A stretch of 64,000 nt of DNA from Paenibacillus thalictri (lineage in GTDB: Bacteria; Bacillota; Bacilli; Paenibacillales; NBRC-103111). The stretch lies in NCBI RefSeq assembly GCF_004307995.1, contig NZ_SIRE01000012.1:62001-126000 (forward strand), written 5' to 3'. Both the position numbers and the translations under genes were made by a program. The notes under the pieces are model-generated. The model did not search any database. It saw only the letters and a program-made list of their open reading frames with translations, and had not been told where the DNA came from. Positions 34,326 through 43,281 of the stretch are shown here, one piece after another (the first letter of the stretch is position 1; every line of letters begins with the position of its first letter).

Positions 34326-35252
34326 CTATAAGATGGCCGCTGAGTGCGTGTCCGTAATCCGCTTCAACGGGTGCGCTCTTCCTTCATGATCGAAATAAGA
34401 AGTTTTCAGCTTCTCATATTCCTGCTCCAGTTCAAGCCGCAGCCGCTGCTGTTCTTGCCGCTGCCGTGGATCGGGATTGGGGATGGCCGAGATCAGCCTT
34501 TTGGCGTAAATGTGCTGCGGGTTTGCAAATACGTCCTCTCTTGTGCCCTCTTCAACCAGCCGGCCGCGATACATAATGCCGATTCGGTCGCACATATGGC
34601 GAATAATGCCGAGGTCATGGCTAATGAGCAGGAAGGTCAGCTGAAATTCCCGCTGAATGTCCTTCATAAAATTGAGCACTTGGGCTTGCACCGATACGTC
34701 CAGCGACGACACCGGCTCATCGGCAATAATCAGCTTCGGATTCAGCGTAAGCGCCCGCGCAATGCCGATCCGCTGGCGTTGGCCGCCGGAAAATTCGTGA
34801 GGATACTTCAGCAGCGATTCGGCAGGCAGTCCCACCCGCTCCACGAAAAACTGCACTTTTCGGCGCTCCTCCTGCGGCGACAGCCTTTCAAAATTGCGAA
34901 TGGGCTCGGCCACGATATCCAGCACTCTTTTGCGCGGATTCAGCGAGGAATAAGGATCTTGAAAAATCATTTGGATATCCCGCCGGTAGCGGGCAAACTC
35001 GCGCCGCGGCAAACCGCTGATGCGGGTTCCCTCAAACAGAATGTCCCCCGATGTCGCCGGGATCAGCCCGATTACCGTACGTCCGGCCGTCGTTTTGCCG
35101 CAGCCCGATTCGCCGACCAAACCGTATGTTTCGCCGCGCTGCAGCTCCAAGCTGAGGCCGTCCACGGCTTTCACATGATCGACGACCCGCCGGAATAGGC
35201 CGCCGCGCAACGGGTAATGTATTTTCAGTCCGTTTATTTTAAGCAAAGCCAT
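34326..35252 (-). CDS. Oligopeptide ABC ATPase, DppF type (308 aa)
   Basis: ATPase with Walker A GESGCGKTT, FQDPYSSLNPRKRV (typical of DppF/OppF), signature FSGGQRQR, Walker B LIIADEPVSSLDVS and switch ISHD. The oligopeptide C-terminal extension with NPDPRQRQEQQRLR is present. The ATG overlaps the end of the dppD gene by 14 bases. The stop codon lies inside the target duplication of the small inserted element. Confidence 0.93.
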   Translation of the reverse strand: MALLKINGLKIHYPLRGGLFRRVVDHVKAVDGLSLELQRGETYGLVGESGCGKTTAGRTVIGLIPATSGDILFEGTRISGLPRREFARYRRDIQMIFQDPYSSLNPRKRVLDIVAEPIRNFERLSPQEERRKVQFFVERVGLPAESLLKYPHEFSGGQRQRIGIARALTLNPKLIIADEPVSSLDVSVQAQVLNFMKDIQREFQLTFLLISHDLGIIRHMCDRIGIMYRGRLVEEGTREDVFANPQHIYAKRLISAIPNPDPRQRQEQQRLRLELEQEYEKLKTSYFDHEGRAHPLKRITDTHSAAIL

Positions 35253-36258
35253 CGTGCATGTCTCCCTCGTGAGGACGCGGAATATAGAAATGGCGGTAAC
35301 ATGTGCAGCGGACCCAATGCCCCGGCTCCACTTCCCTCAGCGCCGGGGCTGCTTCATGGTCCTCTGCGGGAATCCAGCCGATACGCGGCTGAAACCGGCA
35401 GCCGGCCGCAGGCCACTTGTGCAGCGGCGGGACGATGCCCTCAATGACATGAAGCCGTTCGTCGGGCGCTTGAAGCGAAGGAATGGAATGCACCAGCGAA
35501 CGGGTATACGGGTGCAGCGGACGGGCAAATAACGTGTATACATCCGTTAATTCCACAATCTCTCCCATATACATCACGGCTACGCGGTCAGCCAATTCCG
35601 CCACAACGCCCAAATTATGAGTGATCAGTACAATACCTGCGTTTGTCTGCTGCTGCAGCGTTTTGAGCAGCGCCATAATCTGCGCTTGTGTCGTCACATC
35701 CAGCGCGGTCGTCGGCTCGTCGGCAATCAGCAGCACCGGATCGCAAGCCATGGCCGTGGCGATCATCACCCGCTGCCGCATCCCGCCGGATAACTCGTGC
35801 GGGTAGCTGCCGTAGATTTGCTCCGCGTTCGCAATCCCTACACGCTCCAGTAAACGCAAGGTTCGCTGCCGCTTCTCTTCAGCAGAAAGCGACGTATGAT
35901 AGTCCAGGCTTTCTTCGATTTGCTTGCCCGCCGTCATCAGCGGGTTGAGCGCGGAAAGCGGGTCCTGGTATACCAACCCGATTTTTTTACCGCGAATTTG
36001 ATTCAGCTCGCTTGCTTGGAGCGACAGCAGGTCCGTGCCTTCGAACCACACGGAGCCTTCCAGCTTTGTCCTCCCCGGATCGTGCAGCCCTGTAACCGCT
36101 TGCGCAAGCGCGCTTTTGCCGCATCCCGACTCGCCGACGATAGCGAGCACTTCATAAGGATGCACTTCTAATGATACGCCGTTCACCGCGGCATAATAGT
36201 CATCTCGTATTCGGAAGGAAACCCGCAGATTGTCGATGTGTAAAACCTCTTGCGTCAA
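35239..36258 (-). CDS. Oligopeptide ABC ATPase, DppD type (339 aa)
   Basis: First gene of the importer operon. Walker A GESGCGKSA, YQDPLSALNPLMTAG, signature LSGGMRQR, Walker B LLIADEPTTALDVT and switch ITHN. The C-terminal oligopeptide domain includes a conserved Cys (PAAGCRFQPR) and a second Cys pair region (RCTCYRH) that in this family can hold an iron-sulfur cluster. TTG at 36258 is chosen because AGGAGGAG lies 6 bases upstream; a TTG at 36282 would place that site inside the gene. Confidence 0.92.
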   Translation of the reverse strand: MTQEVLHIDNLRVSFRIRDDYYAAVNGVSLEVHPYEVLAIVGESGCGKSALAQAVTGLHDPGRTKLEGSVWFEGTDLLSLQASELNQIRGKKIGLVYQDPLSALNPLMTAGKQIEESLDYHTSLSAEEKRQRTLRLLERVGIANAEQIYGSYPHELSGGMRQRVMIATAMACDPVLLIADEPTTALDVTTQAQIMALLKTLQQQTNAGIVLITHNLGVVAELADRVAVMYMGEIVELTDVYTLFARPLHPYTRSLVHSIPSLQAPDERLHVIEGIVPPLHKWPAAGCRFQPRIGWIPAEDHEAAPALREVEPGHWVRCTCYRHFYIPRPHEGDMHDGFA

Positions 36259-36374
36259 GTGCAGCTCCTCCTGCCTTATCAAAAGTGGTTACCGGCGTTT
36301 GTTTTTATTACAATAATTCTAGGCACGAGTGGGATTTCCTCCAGGAAACTATCAATTTCCGCAAGTTTTGAACG

Positions 36375-36432
36375 CAAAAAACCTTTGAGCGATTCCGATA
36401 CCTTGCGGACTGACCGGATTCGCTCAAAGGTT
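36375..36432 (-). terminator. Terminator of the cohesin-SLH gene
   Basis: On the minus strand AACCTTTGAGCG pairs with CGCTCAAAGGTT (12 bp), and the stem runs into TTTTTT. It lies 16 bases past the stop codon. Confidence 0.85.
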
Positions 36433-36447
36433 AACAATATGCCTTGC

Positions 36448-38358
36448 TTAAGGATTAATCAGTTTCGCCCGGATTAACAATCTCCGCACCATGGCTGCCG
36501 TCTGCGCCCGTGAAATCGCTTCTTTCGGCAGCAGTTTTCCGTCAACGCCATCGACTATACCCTGCTGCACGGCGGAAGCAGCCGCCGGTTGCGCCCAAAC
36601 CCCAATCGCCTCGTTATCCGTAAACCCGGCAAGTAACCGGCTTACTTTCGTGCTGTCAGACACTTTGTCCAGCTTGACAATATCCATCGCACGCGCCAGC
36701 ATCACCATCGCTTCCGCACGCGTAATCGTGCCTTCCGGACGGAAAGTGCCATCTTCGTACCCGCTGATCAACCCGTATGACACGGCGGCGGCGATCGGCG
36801 CGGCATACCAGTTGATCTGAGCTACGTCGGCGAACGACACGGCAGGCGTCCCCGCTTTGGGAGTACGCAAGCCCAACGCGCGCAGCAAAATCGCCGTAAA
36901 TTCCGCCCTGGTAATCGTCTTGTCCGGGAGGAACCGCCCATCCGCCGAACCTTCAATAATTAGCCTGGACGCCAAGTCGTTCACATCTTCGCGGCTCCAA
37001 TGCTGCTTGACATCGTCAAACGTTTTTGGATTCCATATCACCGTATACGAGCTGTTGGTCAAGCTTTGAATATCTGCGTAATATATGCCGTCCCGCATCG
37101 TAATCCGGGTAGGCAAATGAGTCAATTGACCATCCGCTCCGACAACAACCCCCGTCGTCAACCGGCTCGGATCGACGTTATCCGGCAAGGTGATCGTCCG
37201 TTCGACATAACTGTTAAACTGCTTGATTTCGACCTTGCTGTCGCCATAGCTGGCCACCACTTCAAAATCGACAGGCTTCACCACCAGCTCCATATTTCCG
37301 TTTGTCGCATAAGTTTGCGCCGCCTCCACCTTGTCTCCCGAAGTCTCCGAAATTCTCACACTGATCTTGATATCTTCAAGCGCAATGTTTGAACCAAGCG
37401 CCGCAGAGACGCTGTCAATCTGAATTTGCGAAGCTGGCAGTATGTATGTGGCCCGGTCCGTCTGGACTTCAACTACGGCATCTTTGCCTTCCATCGTTTT
37501 GACAAGCTTTCCGTTCAACTCGCCCACAATGTCATCGGAGCCAGTGCCCTTTACAGGCACAACCAATGTTTTGAGCTCCCCTTGGTTGACTTGCTCGATC
37601 GCTTTGTCGTTGTCTACGATCACTTTCGTTACCGTGCGTTGACCAGCCTTCTCCGTGACGGCGGTGGCCATCGTATTCTGCTCTTTGCCGTCGACAATGA
37701 CCTTCACGTAAGACGGTTGTTCCGCCGATGCGCGTTCAGCCGGCGCAGCCGGTGTCGAAGAGGAGTTCAGCAGCACCAGATTCAGATTGCCGCCGGCAAT
37801 GGTAACCGGCAGAGGGTGCAGATGGTCATATCCGGTAAACGTCAGTTTCTCCGGATTATCCTTGTCGATCGTAAAATGCTTTAACCCGCTGCTGCTGCCA
37901 GTCGCCGCCTTTAACGTGATTTCAAATAACGGCTTGCTGCCGGCAATCCGCCCGTCCGTGTCGGCTTTGCCGGCCGAGGCGTCGAGCCATATGGCCCGCA
38001 CCCAACCGGCATTATTGTCGAAATTGGCTTGAAAGCATCCCTCGGCAGCGGAGGTGCAAGCAACCTCGTCATTACTCCCATATTTTGGCGTTACCTGCAC
38101 GACCTGAATTTCATTCGGGTCGAAATCAAGTTGCATATTGTATGAAGCCACACCGCCGTCGGCGCCTGTCTGTATACTGACAGGAACCGCGGTAGTGCCC
38201 CCTTTCAGAAGCGTTACGTCCCCGATGGACAGTTGCACCGGTTCGGTCGGCGCCGCGGCGGCCGGGCTTATGACCGCTCCGTTCTGTAAAGCGGCGGCAG
38301 CCAGACACACCGCCAAGATCACACGGTACATTTTTTTGCCTAATCTCATTCCTGACAT
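36448..38358 (-). CDS. Cohesin-like domain protein with three SLH repeats (636 aa)
   Basis: A secreted anchor protein. Signal peptide 1-36. Residues 40-197 read as a cohesin-type beta sandwich: a VQLSIGDVTLLKGGTTAVPV start, ASYNMQLDFDPNEIQV and a GSKPLFEITLKA strand. A middle beta-rich region (200-448) is of unknown type. Three SLH domains (about 449-636) would bind secondary wall polymer. The first and second are canonical (DGRFLPDKTITRAEF, DGTFRPEGTITRAEA); the third is slightly degenerate. ATG at 38358 with GGAGG 9 bases upstream is chosen. It lies 50 bases after the dockerin-protein gene and is probably co-transcribed, making it the likely wall receptor for that protein. Confidence 0.85.
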   Translation of the reverse strand: MSGMRLGKKMYRVILAVCLAAAALQNGAVISPAAAAPTEPVQLSIGDVTLLKGGTTAVPVSIQTGADGGVASYNMQLDFDPNEIQVVQVTPKYGSNDEVACTSAAEGCFQANFDNNAGWVRAIWLDASAGKADTDGRIAGSKPLFEITLKAATGSSSGLKHFTIDKDNPEKLTFTGYDHLHPLPVTIAGGNLNLVLLNSSSTPAAPAERASAEQPSYVKVIVDGKEQNTMATAVTEKAGQRTVTKVIVDNDKAIEQVNQGELKTLVVPVKGTGSDDIVGELNGKLVKTMEGKDAVVEVQTDRATYILPASQIQIDSVSAALGSNIALEDIKISVRISETSGDKVEAAQTYATNGNMELVVKPVDFEVVASYGDSKVEIKQFNSYVERTITLPDNVDPSRLTTGVVVGADGQLTHLPTRITMRDGIYYADIQSLTNSSYTVIWNPKTFDDVKQHWSREDVNDLASRLIIEGSADGRFLPDKTITRAEFTAILLRALGLRTPKAGTPAVSFADVAQINWYAAPIAAAVSYGLISGYEDGTFRPEGTITRAEAMVMLARAMDIVKLDKVSDSTKVSRLLAGFTDNEAIGVWAQPAAASAVQQGIVDGVDGKLLPKEAISRAQTAAMVRRLLIRAKLINP

Positions 38359-38408
38359 AAAGGGAACCTCCGGCTTCTTTGTGATTGATTTGTTGTCATA
38401 CCGGGACA

Positions 38409-41400
38409 TTACGGCGTATGCGACCCCAGATACTGGAAAGTCCCTTTCGGGAAAATATTCCATTGGTCGATGTCAAACGACGAGGTTCCCCCTTTGATCC
38501 CTTGTATGCGGACGAGAGTGCCGCCGTCTGATAGAAACGGCTTGTACGTCGTTGCCGTCGGATCGCCGAGCACATCGTATACTTGACTGTTCTTTTTTAG
38601 AACAATGGCGTTGAATGGAGGATCATCCAGAATGAGATTATCTTCATTGACATACCAGATATTTGCCTTATCAAAAGGGTCATAAAACGTTCTGTTAATA
38701 CCAATATATGGAACATTATTCCATAATTCCAATATAGGATAATTGGTGATGCTGATTTGATTGCCGACATACCGATACACGTCAATGGAATACCCGGTCA
38801 CCGAAGTGGTAATTGTATTGTCGTACAACATGATTTCGATTGCCCTGCGGCCATCTCCGCCGTCGTCGTATTCGGAAATAAATGGACCGGTCAACGTTTG
38901 CAGCGTAGTTTTGAGGGTCCATGCCGTATTTTGTTCAATGCCCACAAATGTCGAGCCGTCTTCATACTTGAATGCGCCCGGATCGATCATCACGTAATAT
39001 TCCTGCAAAATTCGAAGTCCGGCTTGCTCAATCGTCACCGTCTTCCCCGAAATTTTCACCTTCGCCGTATCGGTCGCGCTGATGGTCGCCGCCAGTTGAT
39101 TGTTGGTTTTGTAATAAAGACGAATCGTCTTGTCGCTAACGGCCGTCACATTTTTGTCGAAGGTCAACACCAGATTGTCCGTTTTGTTGACATTGGCCGC
39201 GCCATTAACCGGAGATAACGATACATAGTCGAACGTCTCGATCGTTGCCGTAATCGTCAACGGGTTGGAGGTAAGCGCCCGGCCGCTCTTCAGACCGGTG
39301 CCTTTGACCTTGACGGTGAAATTGGTCACATTCTCATCAAAGTCCGTGCCGTCATAATTTAAGAACACATAAGCGGTACTTGCCGTAATTTTCGCAGCAT
39401 ACGATACTGTTAAGCCCGGCGGAGCGTTGAATATTTCAATATCCGCGTCCGCCAGCGAATCGGCGAACGAATCCCCGACGAGAGTTAATTCGAGGACAGC
39501 TCCGCCACTACTGAGCATCTGCGCTTCGGAAAACTCCTCCGCATCTGCGGCCGTCATTGTTCTGGAATCCGGGGTAGAGAAGTTCCACTGCGACGGACCG
39601 GATATGCCGGCGAACGGATTCCCCGCTTGATCCTTAAATGCTCCTCCGTCGATTTCAATATAGTACTCTTGATCGTCGGACAAACCCGGATTTTTAATCG
39701 TCACCGAAGACGTTCCGAGCGTCACATACACCGCTTGGTACACCGAATAAGTAACAACCGGGGACGGATTCCCTACTTGGAACAATCTGACGTTTTTGCT
39801 CAGATCGCCAAGCGCAATGGGTTCGCTGAAGGTCAGCGTAAAATCGGCTGTTTTACTTACGCCCGTCTGGTTGGCTTGCGGCGATCTGGTAAGGACCACA
39901 GGTGGTGTCGTATCCGCTGTTTTAAAGCTCCAGCCCGCGGAACCGCTGATTCCCGCAAAGTCATTGCCCGCGGTGTCTCGGAAAGCCCCGGCGTCCATTT
40001 CCACGTAATAATCCGTTTCATCGGCCAGGTTCGGATGCGCCATCGTCACGACGCTGCCGGATACCGTGACAGTAGTCGTATCCGTTACGGAAATCGCGGT
40101 AATGATATTTTGATCCGAGGCCCTGCGTATTTTTGCCGATTTGCCTGTAACCGGCACTACATTCTCGCTGAACGTGATGCTGAGGCTGCCGGATACGGCA
40201 GCGTCGACAGCGCCGTTCGCCGGTGTACGCGAAACAATCGTCGGCGGCGTCACATCCGGTATCGTGAAGTTCCAGGCAGATGGACCGGACATACCGGCAA
40301 ATGCATTGCCGGACAGATCGACAAATGCACCGCTGTCAACCTCGATATAGTAGGATTGACCCTCTTGCAAACTAGGATTTGCCACATTCACCGTTTTGCC
40401 GCTAATCGTCACGTACGTTGTATCTGTAACGCTGTATGTCGCTACTGCGACACTATTTGAAGCTTGGCGAATGTAGATGAATTTCCCGTTCCCTGCAACG
40501 ACGTTTTCACTGAATGTGATCGAAAGCGGTGTTGCCGGAGTTACATTTGTCGTGTCGTCGGCTGGCGTCAGACTCGTGACAGTAGGTGCGATCGTATCCG
40601 GAGCGGCAAATTTCCAGCCGTTATTGCCCGAAATGCCCGCATACTCATTACCCGCCAAGTCCTTGAACGCCCCGGCATCAATTTCTATATAATACTCATT
40701 GTTATTGTTAAGACTGGCGTTTTTTAACGTTACTTGATACACATTAACGGTCACGCTGGACGTATCATTGACCGCATAAGTTTGAACAACGGCATTACCG
40801 TCGTAGTTGCGTATCCGCACGTTCTTACCGTCAACGGCAACAACCGGTTCGTTAAAGTTAATGGCAAGATCGCTGCCGGGTGCTACGTTCACCGCCTGAT
40901 GCGCCGGAAGGAAACTGTCGACAACCGGCGCAGCGGTATCCGCAATCACTCCTGTTGCATCCACCGTGCCGATCAACCAGCGAACCGGGTTCCCTGCTGC
41001 ATCGGCCATGATAACTCCCGGACCGGCAACCATTGGAGCAACCCCAATTCCATTCGGAGCATTATCGCCGTTCGCAATCGCATACGTAAATATGAGATCC
41101 GTAGCCGTGCTCGCCGCCGCGTCGTAAAGCGCATTTTTGCCGACTGTTCCCAAGGTCAGCGGCAATGTCGGGGCACCCCCGGCAATCGTAATCGTTTCAT
41201 CAATGTGTACGGTAAAAGTTAGCTGCTTGCCTGCCGCATACCTGCCGTCAGCGGGCTTGTCCAAACGGACGGCGGACGGCGCCACGGCGTCGACTTTAAT
41301 CACCGAGCCATCGATCGGGGAAAATGAAAGCGTGGCCGGGTTTCCTGCCGCATCTTTGATTGCCGCAGCGCCGCTCAGCCGTAAGGGACCTACCTCAATA

Positions 41401-42989
41401 CCATTCACGGCAAGATCGCCGTCGGCTGCCGTATAATCAAATACAAGCAGCGTCGCAGTGCTTTCGACCGCGTTATACTCCGCGGATTTGCTAGCCGCTC
41501 CGAGCTGCAAATCCAGCACCGGGGCAGCCCCTGTGAGAAGTACAGGCTCGCTCATCTGCAGTTTAAACCGAAGCCGATTGCCCGCCACATACGTTCCCGC
41601 ATCGGGAGCAGTAACTTGGCTTATCCACGGTTTGACGGCATCCACCTTGACGTTGCCGGTTGGAATCGAGCCCAGCGTGAAATCGGCGGCGTTCCCCGCA
41701 AGATCGCCGACGGTTACGCCTGAAGACAAGCTCACGGCACCTATCGCAATTCCCCCTGGGGCCAGATCGTTATTGACGACAGTATAAGCAAACACAAGCG
41801 TGTCAGGCGAGCTCAACTGTGCGTCATATTCCGCGCTTCTCGTTTCTGTGCCGATCACAAGACCAAGCGAAGGTGGTCCCCCATCGATCATCACCGGCTC
41901 GCTGAGCTTCACCTTGAAGACCAGCCGATCGCCTTGAACGTAAGTGCTGTCTGCCGGTTTCTCCACGTTTACGACCGTCGGCGGCGTAGTATCCGGGACT
42001 CTTCCCGCGTCCAACCGAACGGTATCGCCTTTGGCGCCGGCCGCCGTCTGTGGCGTCAACTCGGCAAACAAATAATATTGTTCGTCGTCCGGCTGAATCA
42101 CATAATTCGCTGTAGTCGCTCCGGCAATCGCTACTTTGTCCGTACCGTCCTGCAGCTTGCCTTTGAACCAGCGAATCGCGGATGAACCTTCCTGCTCGTC
42201 CTCCATATCCCAATAGTCATAACTCGCGCTAAGCTTGAACCCCTTCTTGATCTGCTGAAGATCGGCAGGGCTTCCCAGCGTATTCAGAGCGGTTATGCGC
42301 GCATTTAAGATGTAAGGAGCGTCATTCACCGACTTCAGGGTGACGACCGCTGAATCCGCCGCGGGAGTACCGGACTTGCCCACATAAGTGCTCAATAAAT
42401 AAGAGGCGTCCGCGCTGGTGACAACACCGTCCCGATTGATGTCGAGCATATTGATTTCGGCGGCTGTCAGCGGTGTCTTGGCGTTTACGACCTTGGTTAT
42501 GTACAAAGCATCGGCGGCTGTCACGACGCCATCGCCAGTGACATCGCCGATCTTGGTAAATACCGCCTGAAACGTATCAACGATGGAAGGGCTGCCGTCC
42601 TTCTGCGCAATCAGGCGAATGTTCACACTCCCCGGACTGATCACCGTAAGTTTCATCAGCGTGTTATCCAGCGCCACAGTCGCCACCGCCGGAGCATCGG
42701 ACACCGCCGAAAGGGTATATCCAGTTAACCTTTCAAAATGCTTGAACACGTCGATACTGACTGTGCCGCCTTCCACCGCAATCGCCGCACGGGCGGGATC
42801 CGAATCCGTGGAATCGGAGGAACCCTTCATCCATGGGATGTCGATATTTTGGACCGGCTTGATCAGAGTCGGCGTAGCGGCAGAAACATGCTGAGTGCCC
42901 AGCAAGGAAGCTACGGCCAAAACAGCGTAAAGAGACAGCATTGCCTTGGCTTGTAACAGGGGCCACAATCGATTCTTTCGTTTTTTCAT
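38409..42989 (-). CDS. Giant dockerin protein with Ig-like repeats and lamin-tail-like domain (1526 aa)
   Basis: Parts in order: signal peptide (1-38); beta domain (50-145); type I dockerin (147-206), whose two calcium loops read DVTGDGVVTAAD and DINRDGVVTSAD; an Ig-like domain; three SwmB-like repeats (each beginning KPADSTYVQGDRL or similar); five Big_5-type repeats (TPADDTTNVTPATPLSITFS style), with an unassigned segment between the fourth and fifth; and a C-terminal lamin-tail-like domain starting FISEYDDGGDG and ending WNIFPKGTFQYLGSHTP. No catalytic domain is recognised. ATG 42989 starts the KKRK-type signal peptide; GTG at 43007 is the alternative. The dockerin very likely docks on the adjacent cohesin-SLH protein. 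A role as adhesin, stalk or scaffold is inferred. Confidence 0.88.
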   Translation of the reverse strand: MKKRKNRLWPLLQAKAMLSLYAVLAVASLLGTQHVSAATPTLIKPVQNIDIPWMKGSSDSTDSDPARAAIAVEGGTVSIDVFKHFERLTGYTLSAVSDAPAVATVALDNTLMKLTVISPGSVNIRLIAQKDGSPSIVDTFQAVFTKIGDVTGDGVVTAADALYITKVVNAKTPLTAAEINMLDINRDGVVTSADASYLLSTYVGKSGTPAADSAVVTLKSVNDAPYILNARITALNTLGSPADLQQIKKGFKLSASYDYWDMEDEQEGSSAIRWFKGKLQDGTDKVAIAGATTANYVIQPDDEQYYLFAELTPQTAAGAKGDTVRLDAGRVPDTTPPTVVNVEKPADSTYVQGDRLVFKVKLSEPVMIDGGPPSLGLVIGTETRSAEYDAQLSSPDTLVFAYTVVNNDLAPGGIAIGAVSLSSGVTVGDLAGNAADFTLGSIPTGNVKVDAVKPWISQVTAPDAGTYVAGNRLRFKLQMSEPVLLTGAAPVLDLQLGAASKSAEYNAVESTATLLVFDYTAADGDLAVNGIEVGPLRLSGAAAIKDAAGNPATLSFSPIDGSVIKVDAVAPSAVRLDKPADGRYAAGKQLTFTVHIDETITIAGGAPTLPLTLGTVGKNALYDAAASTATDLIFTYAIANGDNAPNGIGVAPMVAGPGVIMADAAGNPVRWLIGTVDATGVIADTAAPVVDSFLPAHQAVNVAPGSDLAINFNEPVVAVDGKNVRIRNYDGNAVVQTYAVNDTSSVTVNVYQVTLKNASLNNNNEYYIEIDAGAFKDLAGNEYAGISGNNGWKFAAPDTIAPTVTSLTPADDTTNVTPATPLSITFSENVVAGNGKFIYIRQASNSVAVATYSVTDTTYVTISGKTVNVANPSLQEGQSYYIEVDSGAFVDLSGNAFAGMSGPSAWNFTIPDVTPPTIVSRTPANGAVDAAVSGSLSITFSENVVPVTGKSAKIRRASDQNIITAISVTDTTTVTVSGSVVTMAHPNLADETDYYVEMDAGAFRDTAGNDFAGISGSAGWSFKTADTTPPVVLTRSPQANQTGVSKTADFTLTFSEPIALGDLSKNVRLFQVGNPSPVVTYSVYQAVYVTLGTSSVTIKNPGLSDDQEYYIEIDGGAFKDQAGNPFAGISGPSQWNFSTPDSRTMTAADAEEFSEAQMLSSGGAVLELTLVGDSFADSLADADIEIFNAPPGLTVSYAAKITASTAYVFLNYDGTDFDENVTNFTVKVKGTGLKSGRALTSNPLTITATIETFDYVSLSPVNGAANVNKTDNLVLTFDKNVTAVSDKTIRLYYKTNNQLAATISATDTAKVKISGKTVTIEQAGLRILQEYYVMIDPGAFKYEDGSTFVGIEQNTAWTLKTTLQTLTGPFISEYDDGGDGRRAIEIMLYDNTITTSVTGYSIDVYRYVGNQISITNYPILELWNNVPYIGINRTFYDPFDKANIWYVNEDNLILDDPPFNAIVLKKNSQVYDVLGDPTATTYKPFLSDGGTLVRIQGIKGGTSSFDIDQWNIFPKGTFQYLGSHTP

Positions 42990-43281
42990 AGTTGCGTCAC
43001 TTTCCACCTTTTTCTTTATAATTTATGTCACCGAAAAACTTCCGCTAAACCGCGGTCGCACCTCCTAGAGTAGCTTCATAACAGAAGTTTTATGTTCCTA
43101 TGCATACACACTTTATGCTATCAAATCTCCCATGTACTTGGAACTATTGTCACACCGAGTCTATATTAAATTTTTATAAAATAAATGTGACAAAAACAGA
43201 GAGAAATGGCCGCGCCTTCGGCCAGATTCCGAAAAGTTCATAATGATTGTATTTTATTCCAGCGTTTGATAAACTGAGCCT

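Noticed and set aside
42990..43281. A structured RNA or leader peptide before the dockerin gene (AGGAGGTG followed by a CCGC/GCGG hairpin on the minus strand)
   Set aside because: The hairpin is short, the possible peptide is only about a dozen residues, and no known RNA family fits.
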